DNA of 64,000 nucleotides. It comes from Bin18 sp965242795 (GTDB lineage Bacteria > Desulfobacterota > Binatia > Bin18). Under the pieces are notes generated by a model. The model searched no databases, had not been told where the DNA came from, and worked only from the letters and a program-made list of their open reading frames with translations. The stretch is from positions 1,860,001 to 1,924,000 of the forward strand of contig OZ251505.1 of the NCBI GenBank assembly GCA_965242795.1. The letters are read 5' to 3'. A program made the position numbers and the translations under genes. This document shows, piece after piece, positions 1 to 9,338 of the stretch. Each line of letters opens with the position of its first letter. The stretch's first letter is position 1.

Positions 1-645
1 TCGAACTCGACCGCCGAGGCGATCCGCCTGACTTGCGAAGCACAACAGGTCGGTGCGGACGGCGCGCTGATGATCTCGCCCTACTACAACCGCCCGCCCC
101 AACAGGGCATCTACGAACATTACAAGGCGGTCGCCGAGGCGGCCGTTGGCTTTCCGATCGTCTTCTACAACATCCCCAGCCGAACCGGCTCGAACATCCT
201 GCCCGAGACCATGGCCCGGCTGGCCGAGATCGACAACATCGTCGGCGTCAAGGAGGCGACCGGCTCGGTCGATCAGGTCATCGACATCCGGCTGGCGTGC
301 GGCGACAAGCTGGCCGTCCTGTCCGGCGAAGACACCCTGACGTTCTCCATGATGTCGCTGGGCGGCGCCGGCGTCATCAGCACCGCGGCCAACGTGGCGC
401 CGCGCGCTATGGCCGACCTGGCCAACGCCGGGCTGAACAGGGACTGGGACACGGCCGCGGCTCTGCAACTCGAGCTGGTCCCCCTCATCCGAGCGTTGTT
501 CATCGAGACCAATCCGATCCCGTCCAAGACCGCGCTGGGGCTGATGGGCAAGTGCGAACCCGAATTGCGGCAGCCGCTGTCGCCCATGGCCGAGACCAAC
601 AAGGAAAAACTCGCGTCCGTCCTGAAGCAGTACGAGTTGCTCTAG
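1..645 (+). CDS. dapA: 4-hydroxy-tetrahydrodipicolinate synthase, 5' end outside window
   Basis: Condenses pyruvate with aspartate semialdehyde, the first committed step to lysine and meso-diaminopimelate. The window opens inside the gene, so about 80 N-terminal residues are missing and 214 remain. The Tyr of PYYNRP (nt 79-93) matches the catalytic Tyr133 of the E. coli enzyme, and the Lys of GVKEATG (nt 250-252) the Schiff-base Lys161. dapB, the next pathway step, starts 85 nt downstream on the same strand, so the two are probably co-transcribed. Confidence 0.97.
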   Translation, partial: SNSTAEAIRLTCEAQQVGADGALMISPYYNRPPQQGIYEHYKAVAEAAVGFPIVFYNIPSRTGSNILPETMARLAEIDNIVGVKEATGSVDQVIDIRLACGDKLAVLSGEDTLTFSMMSLGGAGVISTAANVAPRAMADLANAGLNRDWDTAAALQLELVPLIRALFIETNPIPSKTALGLMGKCEPELRQPLSPMAETNKEKLASVLKQYELL

Positions 646-730
646 CGGCGCAGGTTCGGAAACCGGCCTACGTATGTGCCCGCGGGCCCGATTCGACGTC
701 GGGCGCGGCGCGCGGAAGACGGGAGGGAAA

Positions 731-1534
731 ATGACGACGAACATCGTGGTGTGCGGCGCCGCGGGCCGCATGGGCAAGATGCTCGTGCGCCTGATTCACG
801 AACACCCCGACGCGCGGCTCGTCGGCGCGATCGAGGCCGCGGACCATCCCGCCTTGGGCAAAGACGCTGGCGAAGAGGCCGGCCTCGGGCCTGTCGGCGT
901 CCTGCTATCCGGCGACTACGCCGCGGTTGCGCAACCGGACACGACAACGCTGGATTTCACGTTGGCCGACGCCGCCATGTCGCATTTGCGGACCGCGGTC
1001 GCACAGGGCGCCGGCATCGCCGTAGGCACGACCGGCCTCAGCGCGGAGCAGCGTGCTGAAGCCGAACGGATCGCGCCCCGGAGTCGGGTGTTGATCGCGC
1101 CGAACATGAGCGTCGGGGTCAACGTGCTGATGAAGGTCGTGGCGGACGCAGCGCGCATCCTGCGGGACGACTTCGACCCCGAGGTGGTCGAGATGCACCA
1201 CCGCTTCAAGATCGACGCCCCGAGCGGCACCGCGCTGGCGCTGGGCCGCATCATCGCCGAGGCGCAGGGCAAGGATTTCGACCGCAGCGCCAAGTTCGCC
1301 CGGCAGGGCATTACCGGCCCGCGCGGCGATGACGAGATCGGCATGATGACGTTGCGGGGCGGCGACACGGTCGGCGAACACACCGTCCATTTCGCCGGCT
1401 TCGGCGAGCGGCTGGAATTCACCCACCGCGCGCTGAACCGCGAGTGTCTCGCCCGCGGGGCCGTCCGCGCCGCGCTGTGGCTGGCCGACCAACCCAACGG
1501 CCTCTACTCGATGCAGGACGTGTTGGGACTGTAG
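731..1534 (+). CDS. dapB: 4-hydroxy-tetrahydrodipicolinate reductase
   Basis: NAD(P)H-dependent reductase that follows DapA in the diaminopimelate pathway. The 267 residues match the family length. The dinucleotide-binding motif GAAGRMGKM is at residues 9-17, and the signature HHRFKIDAPSGTA near residues 155-167 holds the catalytic His and Lys. An in-frame ATG exists upstream at 674, but 731 is preferred because it follows a GGGAGG ribosome-binding site and starts just before the Rossmann strand. Confidence 0.97.
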   Translation: MTTNIVVCGAAGRMGKMLVRLIHEHPDARLVGAIEAADHPALGKDAGEEAGLGPVGVLLSGDYAAVAQPDTTTLDFTLADAAMSHLRTAVAQGAGIAVGTTGLSAEQRAEAERIAPRSRVLIAPNMSVGVNVLMKVVADAARILRDDFDPEVVEMHHRFKIDAPSGTALALGRIIAEAQGKDFDRSAKFARQGITGPRGDDEIGMMTLRGGDTVGEHTVHFAGFGERLEFTHRALNRECLARGAVRAALWLADQPNGLYSMQDVLGL

Positions 1535-1574
1535 CCATGCCCCGTATCGTACGTTCCTCATTCGGTTCTGATAG

Positions 1575-1736
1575 CCGTGTTGGCGGACAGTGGGGATGAT
1601 AGGAGCCGTCATTGTGGTCGTCATCCACACTTGGCCCGAATCAGTCTTGGAAAACGGAGAGGAAATCGGCAGAATCATCAGCGCCCGAAAGGCAACGGCG
1701 CGCGAAAGAAAAGCTTATGAAGAAGGGTCCGCCTAA
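1575..1736 (+). pseudogene. brnT: BrnT toxin, 5'-truncated remnant
   Basis: Reading frame 1575-1736 encodes only the C-terminal half of a BrnT-type ribonuclease toxin. It runs from WRTVGMIG through VVIHTWPE to RIISARKATARERKAYEEG, the family's C-terminal signature. BrnT proteins are about 90 residues; 53 codons remain, an in-frame TAG sits just upstream, and no start codon with the N-terminal half is present. The end overlaps brnA by 20 nt, as in intact modules. It should be non-toxic. Confidence 0.75.
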
Positions 1737-2004
1737 GACGAAGATGCTGAGTCGAGATCAAGCAGCGGAACTCGGGAAACTCGCGGCACTCCCCGACGCC
1801 CGGATCGACACCAAGGACATCCCCGAGATCGTCGACTGGTCCGATGCCAAGCGGGGGATGTTTCATCGGCCGACCAAGCAACGGATTACCTTGCGGCTGG
1901 ATGCCGACGTGTTGACATGGTTCAGGGAACGCGCCTCCGGCGGTCGTGGCTATCAAACCCGGATCAATCATGCACTGCGCGAATACGTTCAGCAACATTC
2001 TTAG
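1717..2004 (+). CDS. brnA: BrnA-type antitoxin
   Basis: DNA-binding antitoxin that normally neutralises BrnT and represses its own operon. It has 95 residues. The C-terminal ribbon-helix-helix region (about residues 58-93) has the family pattern ITLRLDADVLTWF followed by GRGYQTRINHALREYV. The start at 1717 lies inside the end of the brnT remnant. The frame is open and full length although its toxin is truncated. Confidence 0.85.
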   Translation: MKKGPPKTKMLSRDQAAELGKLAALPDARIDTKDIPEIVDWSDAKRGMFHRPTKQRITLRLDADVLTWFRERASGGRGYQTRINHALREYVQQHS

Positions 2005-2024
2005 AAACGTCGTCTGACAAGATG

Positions 2025-2043
2025 TGTCCCGGTCAACGGGACA
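2025..2043 (+). terminator. Hairpin after brnA, possible terminator
   Basis: TGTCCCG (2025-2031) pairs perfectly with CGGGACA (2037-2043) around a 5-nt loop, 20 nt after the brnA stop and before the convergent aat gene. Only a short T run (GGTTTT) follows, so termination strength is uncertain. Confidence 0.4.
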
Positions 2044-2123
2044 TCCGGTTTTGGATTGAAGATACGCATCTACCGGGCGCGCCGCTGCCAAGCTGCGTGG
2101 CGCACGCCCTATCGCCGGACGGC

Positions 2124-2810
2124 TCAGATTACTTGTTTCCACTTCCCGCGGCGGGTCGGGAACCGTTGGGCGTGAACGAGCCGCTTCAGGAACTCGGTAC
2201 GCGAAATCTCGTACGCTCCCAGCGTTTGCAGGTGCGGGTTCGTGATCTGGCAGTCGATCAAGGGGAATTCCCAGACGTGGAGCCGTTGGGCGAGCACGCA
2301 GAAGGCGGCCTTCGAGGCGTTGGTGACGCGCATGAACATGGATTCGCCGAAGAACGCGCGGCCCAGGCTCACCCCGTAGATGCCGCCGGCCAGCACGCCG
2401 TCGTCCCACGTCTCCACCGAATGGGCGAAGCCCGCGGTGTGCAGTACGCAGTACGCCTGAATCATCTCCGGCGTAATCCAGGTGCCCTGACCGCTCGACC
2501 GGCGCGTCTCGGCGCACGCGCGGATCACCTTGTCGAAGGCGCGGTCGAACGTGAAGGTGAAGCGTTTCTGACGCAGTAGGCGGCGCAGGCTGCGCGAGAC
2601 GTGAAAGTCGGCTGGCGCCATCACACAGCGCCGCGGGGGACTCCACCAGAGGATGGGCGAGTCGTCGGAGTACCAGGGGAAAAGACCGAGCCTGTAAGCG
2701 AGCAGCAGGCGTTGCGGGCGCAGGTCTCCGCCGACTGCCAACAGCCCGTCGGCTCTGGCCTCGCGTGGGTCGGGAAAGGCGAGTTCGTCGCTGAGGCGGT
2801 GGACCGGCAT
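2124..2810 (-). CDS. aat: Leucyl/phenylalanyl-tRNA--protein transferase
   Basis: Transfers Leu or Phe from aminoacyl-tRNA to N-terminal Arg/Lys of proteins, creating an N-degron for ClpS/ClpAP. The 228 residues match the family. Recognisable blocks are FPDPREARADGLLAVGGDL, YRLGLFPWYSD and WWSPPRR near the N-terminus, SVETWDDGVLAGGIYGVSLG, FFGESMF, and IDCQITNPHLQTLGA. The gene is convergent with brnA and lies 42 nt downstream of a small secreted-protein ORF on the same strand. Confidence 0.96.
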   Translation of the reverse strand: MPVHRLSDELAFPDPREARADGLLAVGGDLRPQRLLLAYRLGLFPWYSDDSPILWWSPPRRCVMAPADFHVSRSLRRLLRQKRFTFTFDRAFDKVIRACAETRRSSGQGTWITPEMIQAYCVLHTAGFAHSVETWDDGVLAGGIYGVSLGRAFFGESMFMRVTNASKAAFCVLAQRLHVWEFPLIDCQITNPHLQTLGAYEISRTEFLKRLVHAQRFPTRRGKWKQVI

Positions 2811-2852
2811 ACGGAAGAGCGTCGAACCGCCGGGTGCAGGTGCGCCCGCTGA

Positions 2853-3032
2853 CTACGCCCGGTCCAGGGAGGCGTTGAACGTGTCCAGAACCTCCGGCGT
2901 CGGGATCGCCGCAGCCGACGGGGCAGGCGGCGCGGGCGGGCGGGAAGCCGGTCTTGGTTGCGCCGGGGCACACTGGCTGAGTGCGAGACACAAGGCCAAC
3001 AGGGTGATCAGAACCGTTCCGGTCCTCTGCAT
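2853..3032 (-). CDS. Small secreted or lipoprotein-like peptide
   Basis: A 59-residue frame upstream of aat. The N-terminus is a clear signal sequence: MQRTG, then a Leu/Ala-rich core ending LALSQC at Cys21. The rest is Pro/Ala-rich, ending EVLDTFNASLDRA. LSQC is a poor lipobox because Gln sits at -1, so lipidation is uncertain. No family was recognised. Spacing suggests co-transcription with aat. Confidence 0.5.
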   Translation of the reverse strand: MQRTGTVLITLLALCLALSQCAPAQPRPASRPPAPPAPSAAAIPTPEVLDTFNASLDRA

Positions 3033-3343
3033 GTCCGGAGATACTCCCGCGGCGAAGAGCGGGGATAGTACCGAACGGCTCCTACGAGTTCAACGCATTG
3101 GGCCGGAGTCGTTCTCAGTTTGCAATCTCCTCGGTCGAGATGTCGTTTTTCCATTATTCCTGTTTGCGTATTGGAATTTGGATAGAGCCGCGCATCCTTT
3201 CAGCGAACGTCGGAATGGATGAGAGGGAAAGAAAGGGAAAGAAAAGGCCGGAAAATCGATTTCAAAAGGAGACGTTGCCGGGGGAGGGGCTCTCTGGCTG
3301 AGTAGCGGGTTTCGTGGTAGATGGACCGCGGAAAGGACGCTTG
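3033..3343. other. Divergent intergenic region, lower GC
   Basis: This gap separates the minus-strand peptide gene at 3032 from the plus-strand small ORF at 3344. It is clearly less GC-rich than its surroundings, with runs such as GTCGTTTTTCCATTATTCC near 3142-3160, so it is a plausible divergent promoter region. I could not fix -35/-10 boxes with confidence. Confidence 0.4.
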
Positions 3344-3514
3344 ATGAAGACATTCTTTGAGCGGTTCGTGGAGGAGGTCGCCCGCAAGCGCGATGCCGGC
3401 GAAATCGACGAGGAAAAAGCCCGCGAGTGGATCGCCGAGATTCAGCAGCGCCTGGAATCCTACGCCCAACAACACCCCGACGCCTCCATCGTCCAGACGC
3501 CAGTGAAGCATTAG
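3344..3514 (+). CDS. Small acidic/helical protein upstream of ispG
   Basis: A 56-residue charged frame starting MKTFFERFVEEV and rich in Glu, Lys and Arg. It is predicted to be mostly alpha-helical (residues 1-43) and ends QTPVKH. GAAAGGA lies about 7 nt before the ATG. It lies 101 nt before ispG on the same strand. I do not recognise a family; the even codon use and ribosome-binding site favour a real gene. Confidence 0.5.
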   Translation: MKTFFERFVEEVARKRDAGEIDEEKAREWIAEIQQRLESYAQQHPDASIVQTPVKH

Positions 3515-3615
3515 CCGTCCGACGCCCGGTGCACAGCCTAGCGAGTTCCGGGACCGATTCGCGTTCCAAGGTCGGGCAGAATCCCCACACGCCATTCTCG
3601 AGGAGCAAGCGATCC

Positions 3616-4770
3616 ATGCCGGAGAGAAAAGCGACACGCGCCGTGCAGGTCGGCAACGTGCAGGTCGGCGCGGGTGCGCCCATCGTCGTGCAGAGTATGT
3701 GCGCGACCAAGACCGCGGACGTCGACGCGACGGTCGCGCAGGTGCGGCAACTCGAAGCCGCCGGCGCCGGGATCGTCCGCGTGGCGGTCGATAACCCCAA
3801 AGAGGCCGCGGCGCTCAAGGAGATCCGGGCGCAGACCACGGCTACGCTGTCGGTCGATTTGCAGGAGAACTACAAGATCGCCGACCTCGTGGCGCCCCAC
3901 GTGGACAAGATTCGCTACAATCCCGGCCACTTGCACCACATCGAAAAGCGCAAGACCATTCCACAGAAGGTGGCGTGGCTCGTGGACGTGGCTCGTTCGC
4001 ACGACGTGGCGATCCGTATCGGAGTCAACTGCGGATCGGTCGCACCGGCTTTTCTGGATGAATACCCCGGCGACCAGATGGAAGCGCTGGTGCAGTCCGC
4101 GCTGTATCACTGCCGGCTGATGGACGACCTCGGATTCGACCGCTTCATCGTGTCCCTCAAGGACTCGGACCCGGCCAAGGTGGTGGAGGCCAACCGGCGC
4201 TTTGCCGCGGCGCGGCCGGACGTGCCGCTCCACCTGGGCGTAACCGAGGCGGGGTTGCCACCCGACGGCGTCATCAAAAGCCGCGTCGCGTTCGAGCAAC
4301 TGTTGGCGGCCGGGGTGGGCGATACGCTGCGTGTGTCCCTAACCCTGCCGAACGAGCGCAAGCACGAGGAAGTTACGGCCGGTTTTCGGATCATTCGGGA
4401 TACGCGCGCGGGCCGCTTCGTGTCGGTGCCCGATTTCGGGCGCGGCCTGAACATCATCTCGTGTCCGAGTTGCTCGCGGGTGGAGAACGAGAAATTCGTC
4501 GAACTGGCGCAGGAGGTGAAGGCAATGACCGCCTACGCCAAACAGCACGACATCACGATTGCGGTGATGGGCTGCCGGGTCAACGGCCCGGGGGAAACCG
4601 ACGATGCCGACCTGGGCCTGTGGTGCGGCCCGACCACGGTCAACCTCAAGAAGAAGACCGAGAAGCTGGGCCACTTCAGCTACGACGACGTGCTGGCCCG
4701 CCTGAAGGAAGAGATCGACCGGCTGATCGCCGAGCGGAATCCGCCCGCCGATGCCGGTGTCTCGGCCTGA
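3616..4770 (+). CDS. ispG: (E)-4-hydroxy-3-methylbut-2-enyl-diphosphate synthase
   Basis: 4Fe-4S enzyme that reduces MEcPP to HMBPP in the MEP isoprenoid pathway. It has 384 residues of the two-domain bacterial form. The TIM-barrel part carries QSMCATKTADV, DLQENYKIA and KIRYNPGH; the C-terminal part holds the cluster ligands CPSC (Cys283 and Cys286), Cys320 in GCRVNGPGE, and the following Glu. The ATG at 3616 is chosen because homology starts there; the longer upstream frame is not conserved. Confidence 0.97.
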   Translation: MPERKATRAVQVGNVQVGAGAPIVVQSMCATKTADVDATVAQVRQLEAAGAGIVRVAVDNPKEAAALKEIRAQTTATLSVDLQENYKIADLVAPHVDKIRYNPGHLHHIEKRKTIPQKVAWLVDVARSHDVAIRIGVNCGSVAPAFLDEYPGDQMEALVQSALYHCRLMDDLGFDRFIVSLKDSDPAKVVEANRRFAAARPDVPLHLGVTEAGLPPDGVIKSRVAFEQLLAAGVGDTLRVSLTLPNERKHEEVTAGFRIIRDTRAGRFVSVPDFGRGLNIISCPSCSRVENEKFVELAQEVKAMTAYAKQHDITIAVMGCRVNGPGETDDADLGLWCGPTTVNLKKKTEKLGHFSYDDVLARLKEEIDRLIAERNPPADAGVSA

Positions 4771-4789
4771 TTCCGCGGCGCGGACCCAC

Positions 4790-7675
4790 TCACGGTTCGG
4801 CGTCCTGCGCGTCCGCGGTCTGGCCCGCGGCGCGCCTCACCCGGTCGATGGCGGCGTCCACGACTCGCGCCGCGGCCGGATTCAGCGCCTTCGCTTCGTG
4901 CAGCACGCGCAAGGCGTCGGCATAGCGTCCGACCCGTTCGTACGCGAACGCCAGATTCGACATATAGGTGAAATCGTCCCCGCGCTGACGCACCGCGGCT
5001 TCGAGCGGCGCCACGGCCGCGGTGTACTCGCCGACCTTGAGCAGGCTGACGCCCAACAATTCCTGCACGAACGGATTGTTCGGGCGGAGCCGGGCGGCCA
5101 GCCGCACTTTGGGCAGCAGGCTGCGCGGCGCGGACGCATCGAGCAGTGCGGCGTAGTTTGCCTCCAACAGGTCGAGGAATTCGAGCGTCGCGATTCGATG
5201 ATAATAGGCGATGTCCCGGTCGTCCGGGGCCAGCGTGGCGGCGCGATCGACTTCGCGGAGCGCGGCGAACGCCCGCTCCAGCGGGTCGTCCGTGCCCACG
5301 GCCTTGGACCGCATGAACAGCCGGCGGGCCTGCATGATGTGCGGCGCGACACCGTAACGCTCGGCCAGCCGGTTCGGGGAAACGTGCGGCAGCAGCCGGG
5401 CCAGGATGAACGGCATGGTCCCGGCAATGCCCAGCCGGTTGAGCTCGGCGAACTCGACCGAGGTACGGTCGTCGGTCAGGATCGGATAGCCCTTGACCAG
5501 CGCGTCCATGTCGGGGCCGTCGAACATGACGTATTTGAGCACGTCGCGGCCCTGTGCGATCCCGATTCCGGCCAGGTCGGCGCGCGCCGCGTCGGACACC
5601 TCCCGCAGCCGCCGGTCCAGGACGGCGGGGGACAGCGCCAACGGTCGTTTGGCGCCGACCATCAGCGTGTAGCGGCTCGTGAACAACAGCAGCGTCTCGC
5701 CGCGGAACACGTGTCGGAAGGTGCGTAACACCGATACGTAATCGCGCGGCGCCATGTTGTGCAGCGGCAGCCATTGGACGAACACGCCGGTGTCGCGCAG
5801 CTTGTCGTACACCTGCCGGTAGTACTCCAGAGTGTAGAGCATCCAGGACTCGGCCGCGGCCGGGTGGGTGGCGTCCGCGGTGATCGCGTCGTAGGCGTGG
5901 GGCGAGACCTTGAGGTAGTTGCGCCCGTCGTCGCCGATCAGCGTCCAGTTGTCGCGGGCCAGCACGTCCCCGTTCTCCGCGCTGAACAGGGGCATGGCGT
6001 CGCGCACGTCGGGCACGATGTCCACGGCCTCGACCGTGACGTCGTGCGTGGCGACTGCGCCCAGCGTGACTCCGCCGCCGACCGCGTTGACCAGCACCCG
6101 TTTCGGATCGGGCTGCAAGAGCAGCGGCAGGTGGCCGAGGATTTTGAACGTGGCGACCGCGTCGCGGTGGGTCGGCACCTCTTCGATGCAGTTGATCAGC
6201 AATTCCTTGATCTCGCCGACCTGGAAGACGGCCAGCGTGCCGGCCACGCCCTCGCGGTAGAACAGCAACTCGCCCCGTACGTCCTTGAAGCGGTCGTACC
6301 ATTTCATGAGCGTCAGTTCCTTCGGCAGCACGACCGCGGCCGCAGCGACCGCCAGCGCCGCAGCCACGCCGGCCAGCCGGCGTGCTTGGCCTTGCGCGGG
6401 GATGACGAACAGGAGGACGAGGCCGATCCCGACCGATACCCCGGCCAGGATCAATAGGCCGCGGCTCAACCCGAAGAGCGGGATCAGCAGCAGCCCGCCG
6501 GCCAGCGCGCCGGCGAGACTGCCGAAGGTGTTGGCGGAAAATACGATGCCGGCGGCACTCTCCGCAGATCGGCCGGTTCGCGCCCGAAAGACGTCGACCA
6601 GCAGCGGGGCCACGAAGCCGCCTACCGTGGCCGGGATGAGCGTGACCGCTCCCGCCGCGGCCAGACGGACCAATCCCAGCCCCAACCAATGGACGCCGCC
6701 GACGTGGCGGCTCAAGTCCAGCGTGACCGCATGAAGGTGGTTCAACAGCCCGAGCGACACGAGCATGGCCGCGGCCCCGACGACTTGGGCGATCGCGAAG
6801 ACGAACGCCTTGTCGGCCTGGTTCGCGCGCGACGGGCCGCATGCCGCATACAGCCACGCGCCCAGGGCCAGCCCGGTCAGGATGGCGGCCAGTACGACCG
6901 CGAAGGAATAGGTGTTGTTGGAGACCACGCAGATCAGCGTGCGGACCCAGACGACCTGTAACGCCAAGCCGATGAAGCCGGTCAGGAATGGAAACACAAG
7001 CAGACCGGCTCCCTCCGTCCACGGCCGAGAACCCGCGGAAGTCTCGGTTGCTCGTGCCGGCCCGGTCGCTGGAGACTCTTCCAATGTTTCGGACTCGCGC
7101 CGCCGCGTGCGCGGCATGGTGAGGGCGATACCGCAGATCGCGAAGTTGATCGCGCTGGCGATCAGCGTGGTCTGAAAAACGCCGTAGGTACGGATGAAGA
7201 AGACGCCGGCGAGAAAGGCGCCCAGCACCGCGCCGGTGGTGTTGACGGCGTACAGCAGCCCGACCTTGCGCCCGACCGGACCGTTGTGGGCCACGTGACG
7301 CGCCAGCGTGGGCAGGGTCAGCCCCATCAAGGTCGCCGGGCAGGCCAGCACCAGCAGCGTCAGCAGGATTTGCAGGCCGAAGCTACCGCCGGACGCGACG
7401 TACACGACCTCCACGCCGCGCAGGACGGCCGGAAACGCCAACGCCAGCACGGCGATCAGCCCTTCGGCCACGCCGTACACCGCGAACGGGTGATAGCGGC
7501 AGAGGCGCCGGTGTTGGCCCACAAGATAGCCGAGGGCCAACCCCAGCATGAACGCGGCGGTCGTCACCGTCACGGCATACGTGGACAGCCCGAACACGAC
7601 GTGCAGCAGACGTTGCCACACGACTTCATAGACGAGCGCCGTGAACCCGGAGACGAAGAAGAGCAGCAGAAGCAT
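4790..7675 (-). CDS. Membrane-bound spermidine-synthase-like protein with C-terminal TPR
   Basis: A 961-residue three-part protein. Residues 1 to about 450 form a polytopic MFS-like membrane region beginning MLLLLFFVSGFTALVYEVVWQ, a hallmark of fused aminopropyltransferase-like proteins. A spermidine-synthase-like Rossmann domain follows (about 470-720), with VNAVGGGVTLGA, the acidic VEAVDIV and the Asp of ITADATHP. The end (about 830-950) has TPR-like helices. The substrate is unknown; many such proteins are not proven polyamine synthases. The start at 7675 follows GAGGACC. It lies 64 nt after the SLC13 gene. Confidence 0.85.
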   Translation of the reverse strand: MLLLLFFVSGFTALVYEVVWQRLLHVVFGLSTYAVTVTTAAFMLGLALGYLVGQHRRLCRYHPFAVYGVAEGLIAVLALAFPAVLRGVEVVYVASGGSFGLQILLTLLVLACPATLMGLTLPTLARHVAHNGPVGRKVGLLYAVNTTGAVLGAFLAGVFFIRTYGVFQTTLIASAINFAICGIALTMPRTRRRESETLEESPATGPARATETSAGSRPWTEGAGLLVFPFLTGFIGLALQVVWVRTLICVVSNNTYSFAVVLAAILTGLALGAWLYAACGPSRANQADKAFVFAIAQVVGAAAMLVSLGLLNHLHAVTLDLSRHVGGVHWLGLGLVRLAAAGAVTLIPATVGGFVAPLLVDVFRARTGRSAESAAGIVFSANTFGSLAGALAGGLLLIPLFGLSRGLLILAGVSVGIGLVLLFVIPAQGQARRLAGVAAALAVAAAAVVLPKELTLMKWYDRFKDVRGELLFYREGVAGTLAVFQVGEIKELLINCIEEVPTHRDAVATFKILGHLPLLLQPDPKRVLVNAVGGGVTLGAVATHDVTVEAVDIVPDVRDAMPLFSAENGDVLARDNWTLIGDDGRNYLKVSPHAYDAITADATHPAAAESWMLYTLEYYRQVYDKLRDTGVFVQWLPLHNMAPRDYVSVLRTFRHVFRGETLLLFTSRYTLMVGAKRPLALSPAVLDRRLREVSDAARADLAGIGIAQGRDVLKYVMFDGPDMDALVKGYPILTDDRTSVEFAELNRLGIAGTMPFILARLLPHVSPNRLAERYGVAPHIMQARRLFMRSKAVGTDDPLERAFAALREVDRAATLAPDDRDIAYYHRIATLEFLDLLEANYAALLDASAPRSLLPKVRLAARLRPNNPFVQELLGVSLLKVGEYTAAVAPLEAAVRQRGDDFTYMSNLAFAYERVGRYADALRVLHEAKALNPAAARVVDAAIDRVRRAAGQTADAQDAEP

Positions 7676-7739
7676 GGCGGTCCTCGGCACGAATACGCAA
7701 GCCGACGCCCTCACCAGACGTGTGGGCGGGCGATGCTCG

Positions 7740-9299
7740 TCAGGGAACGGCCCAGTCCGGCGGGCCGGTCAGCGAGATGCCGAACACGGGTACGCCGACC
7801 AGATACAGCAGCGCGGTCAAGACCACGACGCCCAGCACGTTCAGCCCCACGCCGGCCAGGAACATCTGCGGCAGGCTGACGTGGCCGCTGGCGAAGATGA
7901 TCGCGTTCGGCGCGGTCGCGGTCGGCAGCATGAACGCGCACGACGCCGCGAACGTGGCCGGCAACATGAGCAGCAGCGGGTCCACCTCCAACGCGCCCGC
8001 GGTGGCCGCCAGCACCGGCATGACCAGCGTGGTGGTCGCGGTGTTGGACGAGAACTCGGTCAGCCAGATCATGAGTGCACAGACCGCACAGATCGCCACG
8101 AACGGGGAGACGCCGCGCAGGAAGCCGAGTTGCGCCCCGGCCCAGTCGGCCAAGCCCGAACGCCCGACCCCCTCGGCCAGCGCCAAGCTGCCGCCCAACA
8201 GGACCAGAATGCCCCACGGAATCTTGGCCGTATCGTCCCAGATGAGCAGCCCCTCGCCCCGCTTCCGTCCCGAAGGGATCAGAAACAGCAGGATGGCAGC
8301 CAGCATGGCTACGGTCGAATCCTGGATGTGCTGCGGGTGGGGAAACAGGCCGGACCAGCCGGGCAGGAAGACGGCGCCGGCCTGAATGTCCTTGCGGAAG
8401 ATCCACAGCACCGCGGTCGCCAGCGACAGCAGGCAGACGCGGCGCTCGGGGCCGCACAGCGGGCCGAGGGTGTGCAACTGTTCCGCCAGATACGTCCGGT
8501 CGTCCTGCCAGCCGTCGGACGTGACGCGGCGATAGCCGTACACCAGATACAGCCACACGCAGCCGACCATGACCGCCGCGGTAGGCACGCCGAACAGCAT
8601 CCATTGGAAGAAGCTGGGGCTCGGCGCCTCGGGAAACAGCCGGGTGAAGGCGCCCAGAAACACCACGTTGGGCGGCGTGCCGACGGGCGTGCCCAGTCCG
8701 CCGATCGACGCGCTGTAGGCCAGCCCGAGCATGAGCGCGACCCCGAAGCCGCGCGTCGTATCGTAGCCGTGCGCCGCGGCGTGGCCGATCACGGCCAGGG
8801 CGATCGGCAGCATGATGATCGTCGACGCCGTGTTCGACACCCACATGGACAGCAGCGCGGTCGTGATCAGAAAGCCCAGGATCAACAGTCGCGGCGAGCG
8901 GCCGATGTTCAGCAGGATCAGTAGGGCCACGCGCCGGTGGAGGTGCCATTTCTCCATCGCGATGGCGAGAAAGAAGGCTCCAAAGAACAGGAAGATGATA
9001 TGGTCGGCGTACGCGGCCGCCACTTCGTGCGCGTCCAGGACGTCGAGCAGCGGAAACAGCACCAGCGGCACCAGCCCGGTGACCGAGATGTGGGTCGCCT
9101 CGGTGATCCACCACACGCCCATAAGCCCGACCACGCCCGCCACGTGCCACGCCGCGGGGCTCATGTCCGCCGGCGGCGCACTGACCAGAAACGCCGCCAG
9201 GACCCCGAGGCCGGCGAAGCGTCCGATCAACCGCCGTCTGCCGGACGAAGGAGATTCGTCCGTGCCGGCCGCCTGCGAAGCGTCGGAGTCGGTGGGCAT
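7740..9299 (-). CDS. SLC13/DASS-family anion:sodium symporter
   Basis: Inner-membrane transporter for dicarboxylates, sulfate or related anions. It has 519 residues and about 11-13 hydrophobic segments in two inverted halves. Each half carries the family Ser-Asn-Thr motif: SNTASTIIMLP near residue 145 and SNTATTTLVMP near residue 405, which bind Na+ and substrate carboxylate. GLGTPVGTPPN is also diagnostic. The substrate cannot be read from sequence. It is divergent from the cupin gene (39-nt gap). Confidence 0.92.
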   Translation of the reverse strand: MPTDSDASQAAGTDESPSSGRRRLIGRFAGLGVLAAFLVSAPPADMSPAAWHVAGVVGLMGVWWITEATHISVTGLVPLVLFPLLDVLDAHEVAAAYADHIIFLFFGAFFLAIAMEKWHLHRRVALLILLNIGRSPRLLILGFLITTALLSMWVSNTASTIIMLPIALAVIGHAAAHGYDTTRGFGVALMLGLAYSASIGGLGTPVGTPPNVVFLGAFTRLFPEAPSPSFFQWMLFGVPTAAVMVGCVWLYLVYGYRRVTSDGWQDDRTYLAEQLHTLGPLCGPERRVCLLSLATAVLWIFRKDIQAGAVFLPGWSGLFPHPQHIQDSTVAMLAAILLFLIPSGRKRGEGLLIWDDTAKIPWGILVLLGGSLALAEGVGRSGLADWAGAQLGFLRGVSPFVAICAVCALMIWLTEFSSNTATTTLVMPVLAATAGALEVDPLLLMLPATFAASCAFMLPTATAPNAIIFASGHVSLPQMFLAGVGLNVLGVVVLTALLYLVGVPVFGISLTGPPDWAVP

Positions 9300-9338
9300 G
9301 TGTGGTATGGAAACGGGACCGACACCGAAGGAGGGAAT

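Noticed and set aside
3427..3615. Extended N-terminus for ispG
   Set aside because: Family homology begins at the ATG at 3616; the upstream frame covers the preceding small gene.
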